DNA of 64,000 bases from Roseovarius lutimaris (GTDB lineage Bacteria > Pseudomonadota > Alphaproteobacteria > Rhodobacterales > Rhodobacteraceae). Under the pieces are notes generated by a model. It did no database searches, was not told the DNA's origin, and saw only the letters and a program-made list of their open reading frames with translations. The stretch spans positions 1 through 64,000 of the forward strand of contig NZ_FOVP01000008.1 of assembly GCF_900115165.1 (NCBI RefSeq), given 5' to 3'. The position numbers were made by a program, and so were the translations under genes. Shown here piece after piece: positions 43,976-53,941 of the stretch (position 1 is the stretch's first letter; every line of letters begins with the position of its first letter).

Positions 43976-44000
43976 GTTTGAGGGGTGAAACCCCTCATCA
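43976..44000 (+). terminator. Hairpin downstream of the DUF1638 gene
   Basis: GAGGGGT and ACCCCTC form a 7-bp stem around GAA, extended by flanking TTTG/CAAA-like bases. It lies about 35 bases after the stop and has no U-tract. Similar GGGGT-GAA-ACCCC hairpins are a frequent extragenic element in Rhodobacteraceae (recalled, not checked). Confidence 0.5.
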
Positions 44001-44043
44001 AACCAAACCTGCGCGCCAACGGCGCACCGCCTGGTCACCCCCG

Positions 44044-44454
44044 TCAGGCCGCCTCACTCGCCACCAGACGAATCCGTTCGATCATCGCGCGAAGCCCGTT
44101 TGAGCGTTGCGCCGACAGGTGATCATTAAGCCCAAGCCGCCCAAGCTCGCCGGGCGCATCCACGGTCGTGACCTCACCCACTGGCAGGCCGTTGTATAAC
44201 GCGCGCAGCACCGCGATCAGACCGCGCACGATCATCGCGTCGCTATCGCCCTCGAAACTGAACTTCCCCGCCTCGATACGCGGATGCAGCCAGACCTGAC
44301 TGGCACAGCCCTCGACCTTGGTGGCGGGCACCTTCAACGCATCCTCAAGCCCCGGCATCGCCTTGCCATAATCAATGACATAGCGATAGCGGTCTTCCCA
44401 CTCCTCCAGAAACTCGAAATCGGCAACAATCTCTTCAAATGTCTCGGTGGCCAT
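44044..44454 (-). CDS. sufE: SufE-family cysteine desulfuration protein
   Basis: A 136-residue sulfur acceptor that takes persulfide from SufS for Fe-S cluster assembly. FEEIVADFEFLEEWEDRYRY, then the active Cys in VEGCASQVWL, and GLNDHLSAQRSNGL near the C-terminus match SufE throughout. The ATG at 44454 is preceded by GAGGAG. It is divergent from the lipoprotein gene and not in a suf operon here. Confidence 0.93.
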   Translation of the reverse strand: MATETFEEIVADFEFLEEWEDRYRYVIDYGKAMPGLEDALKVPATKVEGCASQVWLHPRIEAGKFSFEGDSDAMIVRGLIAVLRALYNGLPVGEVTTVDAPGELGRLGLNDHLSAQRSNGLRAMIERIRLVASEAA

Positions 44455-44562
44455 CGCGTGCTCCTCATTGGTTGCTGCAAGACCTAAGTGCCGCATTGAT
44501 CAACGTCCAGTCCCAGCTTGCACCTTTTCAACCCCGCCCGGATAGGGTAACCGAAGGAAAAG

Positions 44563-45099
44563 ATGTCAAAGGCGGTACTGATGCGCATCCTTCTTGCACT
44601 CACGATGGTTTCTTCGATGGCTCTTGCGGGCTGTGGCGGTTTGCGCGGCTCGCGGGTCAATCCGGCCAACTGGTTCGGCAAAAGCCAATCCCGCCCGGTC
44701 GCGGCGGCCTCGGCCGAAACCGTGAACCCGCTGATCCCTGAAGAGGAAGACAGTATCTTTCGCCGTAACAAGGCCGAGGTCTATGACGGCACGCCGGTGG
44801 ATCAGATCACCGACCTACGGATCGAGCGCACAAGCGACGGCGCCATCATCCGCGTCATCGGGCTGAGCGCGCATCAGGGCGCGTTTGACGTGCGTCTGGT
44901 CCCTGACGACAAGGACGAACGCCCGGTCAACGGGGTGCTGAGCTACAAACTACTGGCGCTGCAACCGCAAACTCAGCCTCCGGGATCACAGCGCGCGCGC
45001 ACCGTGCAGGCGGCCCAGTTCATCTCGACCCAGACCCTGGACCAGGCGCGCACCATCACCGTGACCGGCGCGCGCAACGCGCGCAGCAGCAGCCGCTAG
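44563..45099 (+). CDS. Hypothetical lipoprotein
   Basis: A 178-residue protein with a lipoprotein signal: hydrophobic helix then the lipobox LAGC with Cys24. The mature part is probably periplasmic or outer-membrane attached and has a short repeat-free beta-rich domain (ITDLRIERTSDGAIIRVIGL, GAFDVRLVPDD). I do not recognise a family. It is monocistronic, with AAGGA before the ATG, and convergent with rnd (stops 7 bases apart). Confidence 0.8.
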   Translation: MSKAVLMRILLALTMVSSMALAGCGGLRGSRVNPANWFGKSQSRPVAAASAETVNPLIPEEEDSIFRRNKAEVYDGTPVDQITDLRIERTSDGAIIRVIGLSAHQGAFDVRLVPDDKDERPVNGVLSYKLLALQPQTQPPGSQRARTVQAAQFISTQTLDQARTITVTGARNARSSSR

Positions 45100-45105
45100 A
45101 CCCGG

Positions 45106-46263
45106 CTAAAGATCCACAACCTCGATCACCTGGCCCTTGACCGCCAGTGCGATTTCGCCATCGCAAAGCCGCAGGGCATCGCGGCCAAACACATCAAGCC
45201 GCCAGCCCTGCAAGGCCGCCACATCGCGCTTGCCCGCCGCCATCAGGTCTAGATCGGCCGCCGACGCAATAAGCTTGGACGCCACCCCGTAATCTTCGGT
45301 CTTGGCCTTGAGCAACACCCGCAACAGCTCGGCCAGCGCCGGGTTCACCTGTAGCTTGTCATTGCTGCTATCGACTTTCGGCGCCTTCTCGGGCGGGCAG
45401 GCCAGCCCGGCCTTGACCGCCGCCAGAATGCCATCGGCAATCTCGCCCTTGCGGGCCTCGCGCATCAAAAGACGCGAGCGCCCGAGATCCTGATGCGTCG
45501 CGGGTTTGGTCGAGGCCAGCTCGACCAGCGCATCATCCTTGTAAACCCGGCTGCGTGGCACATCGCGCGATTGGGCAAACTCTTCGCGAAACCGCGCCAG
45601 TTCCCGCACCACTGCCAGGAATTTTCCGGAAGAGTTACGGGTCTTGATCCTTTTCCAGGCGTCTTGGGGATCAACCCGATAGGTGCCCGGATTGGTCAGC
45701 ACGCGCAACTCTTCGGCGACCCATTTGTCGCGCCCCGTGGTCTGAAGCTTTTTCGCAAGATATTCGTAGATGTCGCGCAGATGTGTCACATCGGCCAGCG
45801 CATAGGTTTTCTGCGCATCGCTCAGCGGGCGGCGCGACCAGTCGGTAAAGCGCGAGGTCTTGTCAACCGGCAGCTTGCAGATCTTGCGCACCAGCGTCTC
45901 GTATCCCGCCTGTTCGCCAAAGCCACAGACCATCGCCGCGACCTGACTGTCAAACAGCGGGTCGGGGATCACCCCGGCATCGACATAGAAAATTTCCAGA
46001 TCCTGCCGTGCGGCGTGAAACACCTTGACCACCGATGTGTCGCGAAACAGATCATAAAGCGGTTCAAGCGACATGCCCTCGACCAGCGGATCGACCAGAA
46101 CGGCGCTATCCGGGTCGTCACTCTGCACCGCCAACTGCACGAGGCAGAGCTTGGAATAATAGGTGCGCTCGCGCAAAAACTCTGTGTCGACGGTGACATA
46201 ATCGTGCTTTGCGGCCATGGCGCAATAGCTGGCCAGCTCTTCGGTCGTGGTGATGGTTTTCAT
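45106..46263 (-). CDS. rnd: Ribonuclease D
   Basis: A 385-residue 3'-5' exoribonuclease acting on tRNA precursors and other structured RNAs. The DEDD active site starts with VDTEFLRERTYYSKLCLVQ (D and E), then FHAARQDLEIFY, and DVTHLRDIYEYLAKKL. A HRDC-type domain follows (about 210-290: LARFREEFAQSRDVPRSR). The start at 46263 is the family start. It is the third gene after purM and purN on the same strand, a block often kept in alphaproteobacteria. Confidence 0.93.
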   Translation of the reverse strand: MKTITTTEELASYCAMAAKHDYVTVDTEFLRERTYYSKLCLVQLAVQSDDPDSAVLVDPLVEGMSLEPLYDLFRDTSVVKVFHAARQDLEIFYVDAGVIPDPLFDSQVAAMVCGFGEQAGYETLVRKICKLPVDKTSRFTDWSRRPLSDAQKTYALADVTHLRDIYEYLAKKLQTTGRDKWVAEELRVLTNPGTYRVDPQDAWKRIKTRNSSGKFLAVVRELARFREEFAQSRDVPRSRVYKDDALVELASTKPATHQDLGRSRLLMREARKGEIADGILAAVKAGLACPPEKAPKVDSSNDKLQVNPALAELLRVLLKAKTEDYGVASKLIASAADLDLMAAGKRDVAALQGWRLDVFGRDALRLCDGEIALAVKGQVIEVVDL

Positions 46264-46363
46264 ACCGGGTGCTCTTGCTCTTTTATGTGTGCCCTGCGGT
46301 GGTCCGGGCGCGGTATAGGTCAGATTGCGACGAGATGGAATGCCCCGCACCGTCAGGTCCCAC

Positions 46364-46957
46364 TCAGGGCAGGAAAATCGGGGTACGATCCCCCGCCGCA
46401 AAGCGCCGCAATACGGCCGGATAAAGAATATGTTCCTGCGTCAGAACCCGCGCGGCCAGCGTTTCGGGCGTATCATCGCTCAGGACCGGCACGCGCGCCT
46501 GTCCAAGGATCGGGCCCTCATCAAGTTCTGCGGTGACCTCATGCACACTACAACCGACCTCGGCCTCACCCGCCGCAAGCGCGCGGGCATGGGTGTGCAA
46601 CCCGCGATATTTGGGCAAAAGCGAGGGGTGGATATTCAGCATTCTGCCCTGCCAGGGCACCACAAATCCCGCCGTCAGCACACGCATGAAGCCCGCAAGG
46701 CAAATCAGATCGATGGCGTAGGGCACAAGCCGCGCAGCGATCTCTGCCTCAAACGCGGCGCGGTCGCCTTTAAAGGGGCGGTGATCGACCACTTCGGTCG
46801 CGATCCCCTGCCCCTTGGCCCAGTCAATCCCGCCCGCATCGGCGCGGTTCGAGAGCACAAGCGCCGGGCGCGCCGGATGATCGCCGGTCATATCCGCCAC
46901 CAGGCTGCGCATGTTCGACCCACCACCCGAAAGAAAAATCGCGACGCGTTTGCTCAC
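46364..46957 (-). CDS. purN: Phosphoribosylglycinamide formyltransferase
   Basis: A 197-residue folate-dependent GAR transformylase of purine synthesis. [18 protein letters not shown] opens the phosphate-binding site. The catalytic residues lie in [16 protein letters not shown] and in [17 protein letters not shown]. The ATG overlaps the purM stop (ATGA), so the two are coupled. Confidence 0.96.
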   Translation of the reverse strand: MSKRVAIFLSGGGSNMRSLVADMTGDHPARPALVLSNRADAGGIDWAKGQGIATEVVDHRPFKGDRAAFEAEIAARLVPYAIDLICLAGFMRVLTAGFVVPWQGRMLNIHPSLLPKYRGLHTHARALAAGEAEVGCSVHEVTAELDEGPILGQARVPVLSDDTPETLAARVLTQEHILYPAVLRRFAAGDRTPIFLP

Positions 46958-48003
46958 AGCAAGGCGCCTGTGTAACTCACTGTGCCATCACCGCGCGTGA
47001 CATGGCCGATCTCGGAGACGGTTTCGCCCGCAGCTTCCAGCGCCGATTTCACCTCGGGCGCGCGCGCCGGATCGGCGACCACGATCATGCCAAGGCCCGA
47101 ATTGAAGGTCTTGAGCAATTCAGCCTCGGCCATGCCGCCGGTTTCGGCCAGCCAGCGGAACACCGGCGGCAAATCCCAGGCCCCAAGATCGACCGTCGCC
47201 GCCAGCCCGTCGGGCAGAACGCGCGGCAGGTTCTCGGTCACACCGCCGCCGGTGATATGGGCCATGCCCTTGACCCCGCCCTGTTTCATCGCGCCCAGAA
47301 CCGAGCGCACATAAAGCCGCGTCGGCGTCAGCAGTGCCGCGCCAAGGCTGCCCGTCGCCCAGGGACAGTCATCGCCCCAGCCAAGGCCCGACATCTCGAC
47401 GATGCGGCGCACAAGGCTATAGCCGTTGGAATGCACGCCGTCGCTCGCGAGCCCCAAGAGAACATCCCCCTCAGCAATATCGCGCGGCAGGTCCTGGCCG
47501 CGCTCCATCGCGCCGACGGCAAAACCGGCAAGGTCAAAATCGCCCTTCGGGTACATGCCCGGCATTTCCGCGGTCTCGCCGCCGATCAAGGCACAGCCCG
47601 AGCCTTCGCAGCCCCGCGCAATGCCTTCGATAATGCGCGCGGCCTGATCAAGCTCTAGCTTACCGGTGGCAAAATAGTCGAGAAAGAAAAGCGGCTCGGC
47701 CCCCTGACAGATCAGGTCATTGACGCACATCGCTACCAAATCGACGCCGACACCGTCGACATGCCCGGTATCAATCGCGATCCGAAGCTTGGTGCCGACA
47801 CCATCCGTCGCCGCGACCAGAACCGGGTCGTCATAGCCCGCCGCCTTGAGATCAAACAGTCCGCCGAACCCACCAAGGCCCGACATCACACCGGAGCGCT
47901 GCGTGCGTTTGGCGGCGGGTTTGATCCGCTCGACAAGCGCGTTGCCCGCATCAATATCCACACCGGCATCGGCGTAGGTTATACCCGTCTTTTTATCGGT
48001 CAT
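46954..48003 (-). CDS. purM: Phosphoribosylformylglycinamidine cyclo-ligase
   Basis: A 349-residue AIR synthetase that closes the imidazole ring using [22 protein letters not shown] is the classical start, followed by [44 protein letters not shown] and [16 protein letters not shown]. It heads the purM-purN-rnd string and is divergent from the CAU tRNA. Confidence 0.97.
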   Translation of the reverse strand: MTDKKTGITYADAGVDIDAGNALVERIKPAAKRTQRSGVMSGLGGFGGLFDLKAAGYDDPVLVAATDGVGTKLRIAIDTGHVDGVGVDLVAMCVNDLICQGAEPLFFLDYFATGKLELDQAARIIEGIARGCEGSGCALIGGETAEMPGMYPKGDFDLAGFAVGAMERGQDLPRDIAEGDVLLGLASDGVHSNGYSLVRRIVEMSGLGWGDDCPWATGSLGAALLTPTRLYVRSVLGAMKQGGVKGMAHITGGGVTENLPRVLPDGLAATVDLGAWDLPPVFRWLAETGGMAEAELLKTFNSGLGMIVVADPARAPEVKSALEAAGETVSEIGHVTRGDGTVSYTGALL

Positions 48004-48110
48004 GACTGTGCTCCGTCTTTCGCTTTGCCCCGGTTAGACCATCGGCCGGGCCTTCGCAATGTGAAAGCCTTGACGCCCCGCGCGCCAGCTTTTACCACGG
48101 CACTCAGGTC

Positions 48111-48187
48111 GGGCCTGTAGCTCAATTGGTTAGAGCAGAGCGCTCATAACGCTTTGGTTGGGGGTTCGAGTCCCTCCGGGCCTACCA
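48111..48187 (+). tRNA. tRNA with CAU anticodon (Met or lysidine-type Ile2)
   Basis: A 77-nt cloverleaf with encoded CCA: acceptor GGGCCTG pairs with CGGGCCT (one G-T), anticodon loop CTCATAA gives CAT, and the T-arm is GGTTCGAGTCC. It lacks the unpaired acceptor and GGG-stem features of initiator tRNA. The anticodon-stem and variable-loop pattern (AACGCTTTGGTT) resembles Ile2 as much as elongator Met, so identity is left open; automated tools would usually call it Met. Confidence 0.9.
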
Positions 48188-48257
48188 TTTACCTTAACTT
48201 TGGGCCGTAAATCGCTGTTTTTATGCCATTTACCGGATGCACCCACTTGATCGCCCA

Positions 48258-48283
48258 AGAAAAAGGGGGGCACGAGGCCCCCC
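48258..48283 (-). terminator. Rho-independent terminator of nrdJ
   Basis: On the minus strand GGGGGGC pairs with GCCCCCC around CTCGT, followed by TTTTTC. A second inverted repeat (ATCGGG.../...CCCGAT around a TAAAAAA loop) lies just upstream. It is 113 bases beyond the nrdJ stop. Confidence 0.88.
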
Positions 48284-48395
48284 AGTGTCACGGATCGGGT
48301 GGATTTTTTACCGCCCGATTGTTTTTCGCCTGTATCCCGATCCGCGTTCAGGGCGAGCGCACCCGCCCCAGAACCTGTTGCGTTTGCCCGAAGCC

Positions 48396-51300
48396 TTAGC
48401 TGCACCCGCTTGTCGAACCGCAGGTGTTGCATTTCATGCAGGTGCCGTTGCGCACCAGCGTGTAGTTGCCGCATTCGCCGCAAGCCTCGCCCTCATAACC
48501 CTGCAGGCGGGCCTTGGTGCGCGCATCCATGGCAACTGTGCCGGATGCCATCGCCGTGGTGGTGGTCGCCACGGTCGCGGTCATTGATCCCGGCGACGTG
48601 GCCGGCACCAGGGTTTCCAGCGCGCTGACCGGGTCCATCGCATTGTTGACAGCGCGGGCCATGTTCTGCCCACCGTTCAGCACGATAAGCTCTTGCGGCA
48701 GACGCTTGCGCAGATAGCCGGTCGAGCTGATCTGCTTGAGCACTTCAAGCGACCGGCTGGCGGCATCGCCGCTCATTTCCGAGACGTTCGACACGCCCTC
48801 TTCTTCACCTCGCCCAAGGTCGTCAAAGCTTGCGCCTTCGGGTTTGACATGCGCCAGATCGGTGCGGTCAAGATAGCTTACCGCCAGTTCGCGGAAGATA
48901 TAGTCGAGGATCGAGGTGGCATTCTTGATGCTGTCATTGCCCTGCACCATGCCGGCTGGTTCGAACTTGGTGAAGGTAAAGGCATCGACGAATTCCTCAA
49001 GCGGCACGCCGTACTGAAGGCCAACCGACACGGCGATGGCGAAATTGTTCATCATCGCGCGGAAGCCGGCCCCCTCTTTGTGCATGTCGATGAAGATTTC
49101 ACCAAGGTTGCCGTCTTCATATTCGCCGGTGCGCAGATAGACCTTGTGACCGCCAACAATCGCCTTTTGGGTATAGCCCTTGCGACGCCCCGGAAGCTTT
49201 TCGCGGTGCGATTTCTGGATTTCCTTGACGATGATCTTTTCAACGATCTTTTCGGCCAGAACACCGGCTTTTTCCTGCGCCGATCCGCTTTCAAGGATCT
49301 CTGCGGCATCCTCATCATCCTCGACAAGCGCAGCGGCCAAAGGCTGACTTAGTTTCGAGCCGTCGCGATAGAGCGCATTGGCCTTGACCCCAAGCGACCA
49401 GCTTAGCTCATAGGCTTTCTGACAATCCTCGATGGTAGCGTCATTGGCCATGTTGATGGTCTTGGAAATAGCGCCCGAGATAAACGACTGGGCCGCGGCC
49501 ATCATGGTGATATGGCTGTTAACCGACAGATAACGCTTGCCTTTCTTACCGCAGGCATTGGCGCAATCGAAGACATGGTAATGTTCAGGCGCAAGGTGCG
49601 GCGCGCCCTCAAGGGTCATCGAGCCACAGACATGATCATTGGCCGCCTCGATATCTTTTTTCGAATAGCCAAGATGCGCCAGCAAATCAAAGGTCGGGTT
49701 GTTGAGCTGCTCGGCCGGGATGCCCAGAACATTGGTGCAGAATTCAAGCCCAAGCGTCCATTGATTAAACACAAAGCGGATATCAAAGGCCGAACCAAGA
49801 GCCGCGTCAACCTTGGCCAGTTCATTGGCGCCAAAACCATGCCCCACAAGCGAGGTGTGGTTGATCCCCGGCGCATTGCCGATGGTGCCGTGACCGACGG
49901 CATAGCTGACAATCTCTTCGATCTGCGCCGAGCCATAACCAAGCTTTTCAAGCGCGGCAGGCACCGATTGGTTGATGATCTTGAAGTAACCGCCACCGGC
50001 CAGTTTCTTGAACTTCACCAGGGCAAAGTCAGGCTCGATCCCGGTGGTGTCGCAATCCATCACAAGACCGATGGTGCCGGTCGGGGCAATCACGGATGTC
50101 TGCGCATTTCTAAACCCATGCTTTTCCCCAAGCTTGAGCGCCTCATCCCAGCTTGCCATCGCCAGATCGACAAGGCGGTTGTCGGGGCAATTGCTCAGGT
50201 CGAGCGGCACCGGCTTGACGGCAAGGCCTTCATAGCCCTCGGTCGCGCCATAGGCGGCGTTGCGGTGGTTGCGGATGACACGCAGCATGTGGTTTTGGTT
50301 GCGTTTGTAGCCCGGAAAGGCGCCCAGCTCGCCGGCCATTTCGGCGCTTGTGGCATAGGCGACGCCAGTCATGACGGCAGTCAGAGCACCACAGAGCGCG
50401 CGGCCCTCGTCGCTATCATAGCCAAGGCCCATATTCATCAGCAAGCCACCGATATTGGCATAGCCAAGACCAAGGGTGCGGAAATCATAAGAGCGCTGCG
50501 CGATTTCCTTGGAGGGGAATTGCGCCATGGTCACCGAGATTTCCAGTGTCACGGTCCAAAGCCGCGAGGCGTGGACATAGGCGTCGGCGTCAAATTTTCC
50601 GTCGCCAAAGAACTTCAACAGGTTCATCGAGGCGAGGTTACAGGCGGTATCGTCAAGGAACATATATTCCGAGCACGGGTTCGAGCCGCGAATCTCGCCG
50701 TCTTCGGGGCATGTATGCCAGGCGTTGACGGTGTCGTGATACTGAATGCCCGGATCGGCGCAGGCCCATGCGGCGTGACCGACATCTTCCCAAAGATCGC
50801 GCGCCTTGATGGTCTTGGCGACGGTGCCATCGGTGCGGTTGAGCAAGGCCCAGTCGGCATCATCCTTGACCGCCTTGAGGAAGGCATCGGTCACCCGGAT
50901 CGAGTTGTTCGAATTCTGGCCCGACACGCTTGCATAGGCCTCAGAATCCCAATCGGTGTCATAGGTCGGGAATTCGATGCTCTCATAGCCCTGCTTGGCG
51001 TAATCCAGCACGCGCTTGACGTAAGTCTCGGGGATCGCGACCTTTTTGGCGCCGCGGATCGCGGATTTGAGCTGTTCGTTTTTCTTGGGATCAACCGAAT
51101 CCTCGCTGCTGCCATCCCAGGCGCGGATCGCGGCAAAAATTTCGTTGAGCTTTTCCTCGTGCATCTTCGAGCCGGCAACGATGCTGGCGACTTTCTGCTC
51201 TTCTTTCACCTTCCAGTTGATAAATTCCTGAATATCGGGGTGGTCGGCATCGCAGATCACCATCTTGGCCGCACGACGCGTGGTGCCGCCCGATTTGATC

Positions 51301-52079
51301 GCGCCCGCCGCGCGGTCACCGATTTTCAGAAACCCCATCAGCCCCGAGGATTTACCACCGCCCGACAGCTTTTCCCCCGCGGCGCGCAGGCTTGAAAAGT
51401 TGGTGCCGGTGCCCGAGCCGTATTTGAACAGACGCGCCTCGCGAACCCAGAGATCCATGATGCCGCCATCGCCGACAAGATCATCGGCCACCGACTGAAT
51501 GAAACAGGCGTGCGGTTGCGGGTGCTCATAGGCGCTCTTGGATTTGGTCAGCTTGCCGGATTGGAAATCAACATAATAGTGACCCTGGCCGGGACCGTCG
51601 ATGCCATAGGCCCAATGCAGACCGGTGTTGAACCACTGCGGGCTGTTCGGGGCGGCCATCTGATTGGCCAACATGAACCGCATCTCGTCATAATAGGCGC
51701 TCGCGTCGGCCTCGGTGGTGAAATAGCCACCCTTCCAGCCCCAATAGGCCCAGGCCCCGGCGAGCCGGTCGAACACTTGCTTGGCACTGGTTTCACCAGT
51801 GGTTTCAACGCCGTCCTCTGCGGGCACCGAGCGCCACAGGAATTCCGGAACATCCTTTTCCCTGACCTTCTTGAGACGCGTCGGCACGCCGGCCTTGCGG
51901 AAATATTTCTGGGCAATGACGTCGCTCGCCACCTGGCTCCAGCCTGCGGGCACTTCGACATCGTCGAGGCGGAACACCGTGGTGCCATCCGGATTGCGGA
52001 TTTCTGAGCTGGTGGTCACAAAGTTCAACGCCGCATATGCGTCGGTCCCGGAGGTGGTGAATTTTCTTTCGATCTTCAT
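48396..52079 (-). CDS. nrdJ: Adenosylcobalamin-dependent ribonucleotide reductase, class II
   Basis: A 1227-residue enzyme that makes deoxynucleotides without oxygen, using coenzyme B12 to generate the thiyl radical. The N-terminal domain has [13 protein letters not shown]. The catalytic barrel has [20 protein letters not shown], with the radical Cys and Glu, and [20 protein letters not shown] nearby. The C-terminal zinc-ribbon and redox cysteines are in CGECGNYT and [13 protein letters not shown]. Length and motif order fit the long alphaproteobacterial NrdJ. Two candidate NrdR boxes lie about 170-220 bases upstream. Confidence 0.96.
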   Translation of the reverse strand: MKIERKFTTSGTDAYAALNFVTTSSEIRNPDGTTVFRLDDVEVPAGWSQVASDVIAQKYFRKAGVPTRLKKVREKDVPEFLWRSVPAEDGVETTGETSAKQVFDRLAGAWAYWGWKGGYFTTEADASAYYDEMRFMLANQMAAPNSPQWFNTGLHWAYGIDGPGQGHYYVDFQSGKLTKSKSAYEHPQPHACFIQSVADDLVGDGGIMDLWVREARLFKYGSGTGTNFSSLRAAGEKLSGGGKSSGLMGFLKIGDRAAGAIKSGGTTRRAAKMVICDADHPDIQEFINWKVKEEQKVASIVAGSKMHEEKLNEIFAAIRAWDGSSEDSVDPKKNEQLKSAIRGAKKVAIPETYVKRVLDYAKQGYESIEFPTYDTDWDSEAYASVSGQNSNNSIRVTDAFLKAVKDDADWALLNRTDGTVAKTIKARDLWEDVGHAAWACADPGIQYHDTVNAWHTCPEDGEIRGSNPCSEYMFLDDTACNLASMNLLKFFGDGKFDADAYVHASRLWTVTLEISVTMAQFPSKEIAQRSYDFRTLGLGYANIGGLLMNMGLGYDSDEGRALCGALTAVMTGVAYATSAEMAGELGAFPGYKRNQNHMLRVIRNHRNAAYGATEGYEGLAVKPVPLDLSNCPDNRLVDLAMASWDEALKLGEKHGFRNAQTSVIAPTGTIGLVMDCDTTGIEPDFALVKFKKLAGGGYFKIINQSVPAALEKLGYGSAQIEEIVSYAVGHGTIGNAPGINHTSLVGHGFGANELAKVDAALGSAFDIRFVFNQWTLGLEFCTNVLGIPAEQLNNPTFDLLAHLGYSKKDIEAANDHVCGSMTLEGAPHLAPEHYHVFDCANACGKKGKRYLSVNSHITMMAAAQSFISGAISKTINMANDATIEDCQKAYELSWSLGVKANALYRDGSKLSQPLAAALVEDDEDAAEILESGSAQEKAGVLAEKIVEKIIVKEIQKSHREKLPGRRKGYTQKAIVGGHKVYLRTGEYEDGNLGEIFIDMHKEGAGFRAMMNNFAIAVSVGLQYGVPLEEFVDAFTFTKFEPAGMVQGNDSIKNATSILDYIFRELAVSYLDRTDLAHVKPEGASFDDLGRGEEEGVSNVSEMSGDAASRSLEVLKQISSTGYLRKRLPQELIVLNGGQNMARAVNNAMDPVSALETLVPATSPGSMTATVATTTTAMASGTVAMDARTKARLQGYEGEACGECGNYTLVRNGTCMKCNTCGSTSGCS

Positions 52080-52687
52080 ATCGACTGCCCCATGTTCAGC
52101 AATTTTCTGTTCGGCCTAAGCCATTTTTTTCCGCCCGCTCGACACGATAGGCACAATGATATCCCCTTCGCTTGCGCCCGACGCGCCGCGAAGAATATGC
52201 CCTGTACCGAGTCTGGCTATCTGGTGGATTTTACTCCCCGCCGGGCCTGACCACTATATGTTGTGTTCTTACACCCTGCTGACACAAACTGACGTATTCA
52301 CCCATAGTTGGTCAACGACATTTTTCACGTTTTTTTAACAAAAATCGTTTGACTATGAGCAAGATCACATTGCCGGGTCACGCCCGCGTGATTCATTCCA
52401 GAGTTGTCCACAGGCCAGCCCCTGTCTCGCCCCAAGAAGAAGCCTTGTTCTTCGGCTGACTTAGCAGGCACAGTTGAAAAATCACTGAAAGATCGAGCGG
52501 GATTCGGAACTGACCACAACCGGGATCTTGCTGCGATGCGGCAGTACCGGGCATGCGCGACACCCTTAGGTTGCTGCCCCAGGTCAAAGTGACCCCCACG
52601 CAACACCCCCTGGCTTTGATCATCGCCAATAGCAAAAACCGCCCACTCGAAAAATGGACGATCCAAGCCGTCTAACATGGGATTTTG
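52080..52687. other. Long intergenic region upstream of nrdJ
   Basis: About 600 bases without a supported gene. It holds the NrdR-like boxes (52251-52297), A/T-rich DNA around 52310-52350 and one DnaA-box-like site TTGTCCACA (about 52405). No B12 riboswitch (no B12-box pattern) was recognised. The rest, 52430-52687, shows no gene, tRNA or clear regulatory element. Confidence 0.4.
52251..52297 (-). promoter_or_regulatory. Candidate tandem NrdR boxes of nrdJ
   Basis: CCACTATATGTTGTGT (52251-52266) resembles the NrdR consensus ACAC-x-ATAT-x-GTGT. After 15 bases there is a weaker ACACAAACTGACGTAT. NrdR boxes normally occur as such pairs with 15-16 bases between them, upstream of nrd genes. Confidence 0.55.
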
Positions 52688-52764
52688 TGGTCGGGGCGGA
52701 GAGATTCGAACTCACGACCCCCTGTTCCCAAAACAGGTGCGCTACCAGGCTGCGCTACGCCCCG
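52688..52764 (-). tRNA. tRNA-Pro(TGG)
   Basis: A 77-nt proline tRNA with encoded CCA. Acceptor CGGGGCG pairs with CGCCCCG, the anticodon stem CCTGT/ACAGG has loop TTTGGGA giving TGG, and the T-arm is AGTTCGAATCT. The C1-G72 start is typical of bacterial tRNA-Pro. Confidence 0.96.
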
Positions 52765-52827
52765 ACTTGAGCGCGTATCTAAAGGCGATTCCCGCGATTG
52801 AAAAGCCCTAACTGACCGCTCCTGAAT

Positions 52828-53316
52828 TTATCCGTCGCAGGGCCAGGCCGCCGTCTCCTGGGCAAAGCTCGGGTGACGCATCTGCCAGCCTTCGCGAATG
52901 CCGATCTTGCTGGCCAGACCACCGTTGATTTCCAGAACCGCAAAAATGTTATTTCCGCCCATGATCGGGGTTTCATCATGCGGCTGTGCATTGCTGTGCA
53001 CTTTTGCGACAGTGCCGGTTTTGTCCAAAAAGATCATGTCGAGCGGGATAAGGGTGTTCTTCATCCAGAATCCAACCCGCTGCGGGTGCGGATAGACAAA
53101 CAGCATGCCCGCACTTTTCGACAGGGTTTCCCGGTTCATCAGGCCCTGCGCGCGCTCGGCCTTGTCATCGGCAACCTCGACACGAAACCGCGCCATGCCC
53201 GCATCGCTGCGGAAAATCACCGCATCTTCGCGACAGTCCTCGGCCGAGGCCATCGCCCCCGCAAAGGCCAGAACACCCGCCGTTACAAGTCCGACGCCTT
53301 TATTGCCATTTCCCAT
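52828..53316 (-). CDS. DUF192 domain protein, secreted
   Basis: A 162-residue protein with a signal peptide (VGLVTAGVLAFAGAMASAED) and a DUF192 domain: FRVEVADDKAERAQGLMNRE, GMLFVYPHPQRVGFWMKNTL, PLDMIFLDKTGTV, and ending IREGWQM. It is probably periplasmic; the family function is unknown. The start at 53316 is an ATG with GAGG upstream. This start lies inside the last 34 bases of the cold-shock gene, read in another frame, so the two are overlapping and may be translationally coupled. Confidence 0.88.
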   Translation of the reverse strand: MGNGNKGVGLVTAGVLAFAGAMASAEDCREDAVIFRSDAGMARFRVEVADDKAERAQGLMNRETLSKSAGMLFVYPHPQRVGFWMKNTLIPLDMIFLDKTGTVAKVHSNAQPHDETPIMGGNNIFAVLEINGGLASKIGIREGWQMRHPSFAQETAAWPCDG

Positions 53317-53819
53317 CCGCACACCTCAGTTGCCATTCGGCCCCTTTTACCCTCAATCACGCGGATGGCCAATGCCTCACCGGGTTGTAAATCGGCCAAA
53401 CCCGAGCGATGCAGCACTTCTATGTGAACAAACACGTCCTCATCGCGCCCAAAGGTGTTGGCAAACCCAAATCCCTTGCCCTTGTCGAACCATTTGACGC
53501 GCGCCGGTTCAAGCGGTGCCGCGCGAATGATTTCGGGGTCAATATCATCAAAATCGGCCAGCCCGCCCGTCTCTGAGACATCAGGCGGCTCGATCAGATG
53601 GACTGTAACCGCCTGACGGCCGCGCTCAGTGCTTTGCACGTCAAGTTCAACGGCGGCACGATCGGCCACCGAGCTTTGGCCAAAATTCCTCAGAACATTA
53701 GCATGCAGCAATATATCAGGGCCGCCCTCGTCGGCGACTACAAACCCAAACCCTTTGACCGGGTCGAACCACTTAACACGGCCTCTTACTCTGCGAATAT
53801 CTTCGTTTTCTGTGGTCAC
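53283..53819 (-). CDS. Double cold-shock domain protein
   Basis: A 178-residue protein made of two cold-shock domains joined by an acidic linker. Domain 1 (about 10-75) has VKWFDPVKGFGFV (RNP1) and DILLHANVL (RNP2). Domain 2 (about 105-170) has VKWFDKGKGFGFANTF and DVFVHIEVL. Cold-shock domains bind single-stranded RNA/DNA and melt mRNA structure. The fused two-domain form is typical of Rhizobiales/Rhodobacterales. Its 3' end overlaps the DUF192 start by 34 bases. Confidence 0.94.
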   Translation of the reverse strand: MTTENEDIRRVRGRVKWFDPVKGFGFVVADEGGPDILLHANVLRNFGQSSVADRAAVELDVQSTERGRQAVTVHLIEPPDVSETGGLADFDDIDPEIIRAAPLEPARVKWFDKGKGFGFANTFGRDEDVFVHIEVLHRSGLADLQPGEALAIRVIEGKRGRMATEVCGWEMAIKASDL

Positions 53820-53941
53820 GTTGTCCTACCTAACAGTCTTCATCCCCAAGACTGTGTTAACACTTGCGTTATAACGCCCTCCTCATGCAAGCCAAAAATA
53901 ATCTTACTTTTCAGCATATTGCATTTCACGTGACGTGAAAT

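Noticed and set aside
49512-51395. 627-residue open frame on the plus strand
   Set aside because: Lies fully inside nrdJ on the opposite strand; the translation has no recognisable family and nrdJ motifs are unambiguous.
52400-52420. DnaA-box-like TTGTCCACA as part of a replication origin
   Set aside because: A single site without a cluster, origin genes or AT-rich unwinding context; not enough for an origin call.
52080-52687. B12 riboswitch in front of nrdJ
   Set aside because: No B12-box (GCCACTG-type) or expected structure was found despite the long leader.
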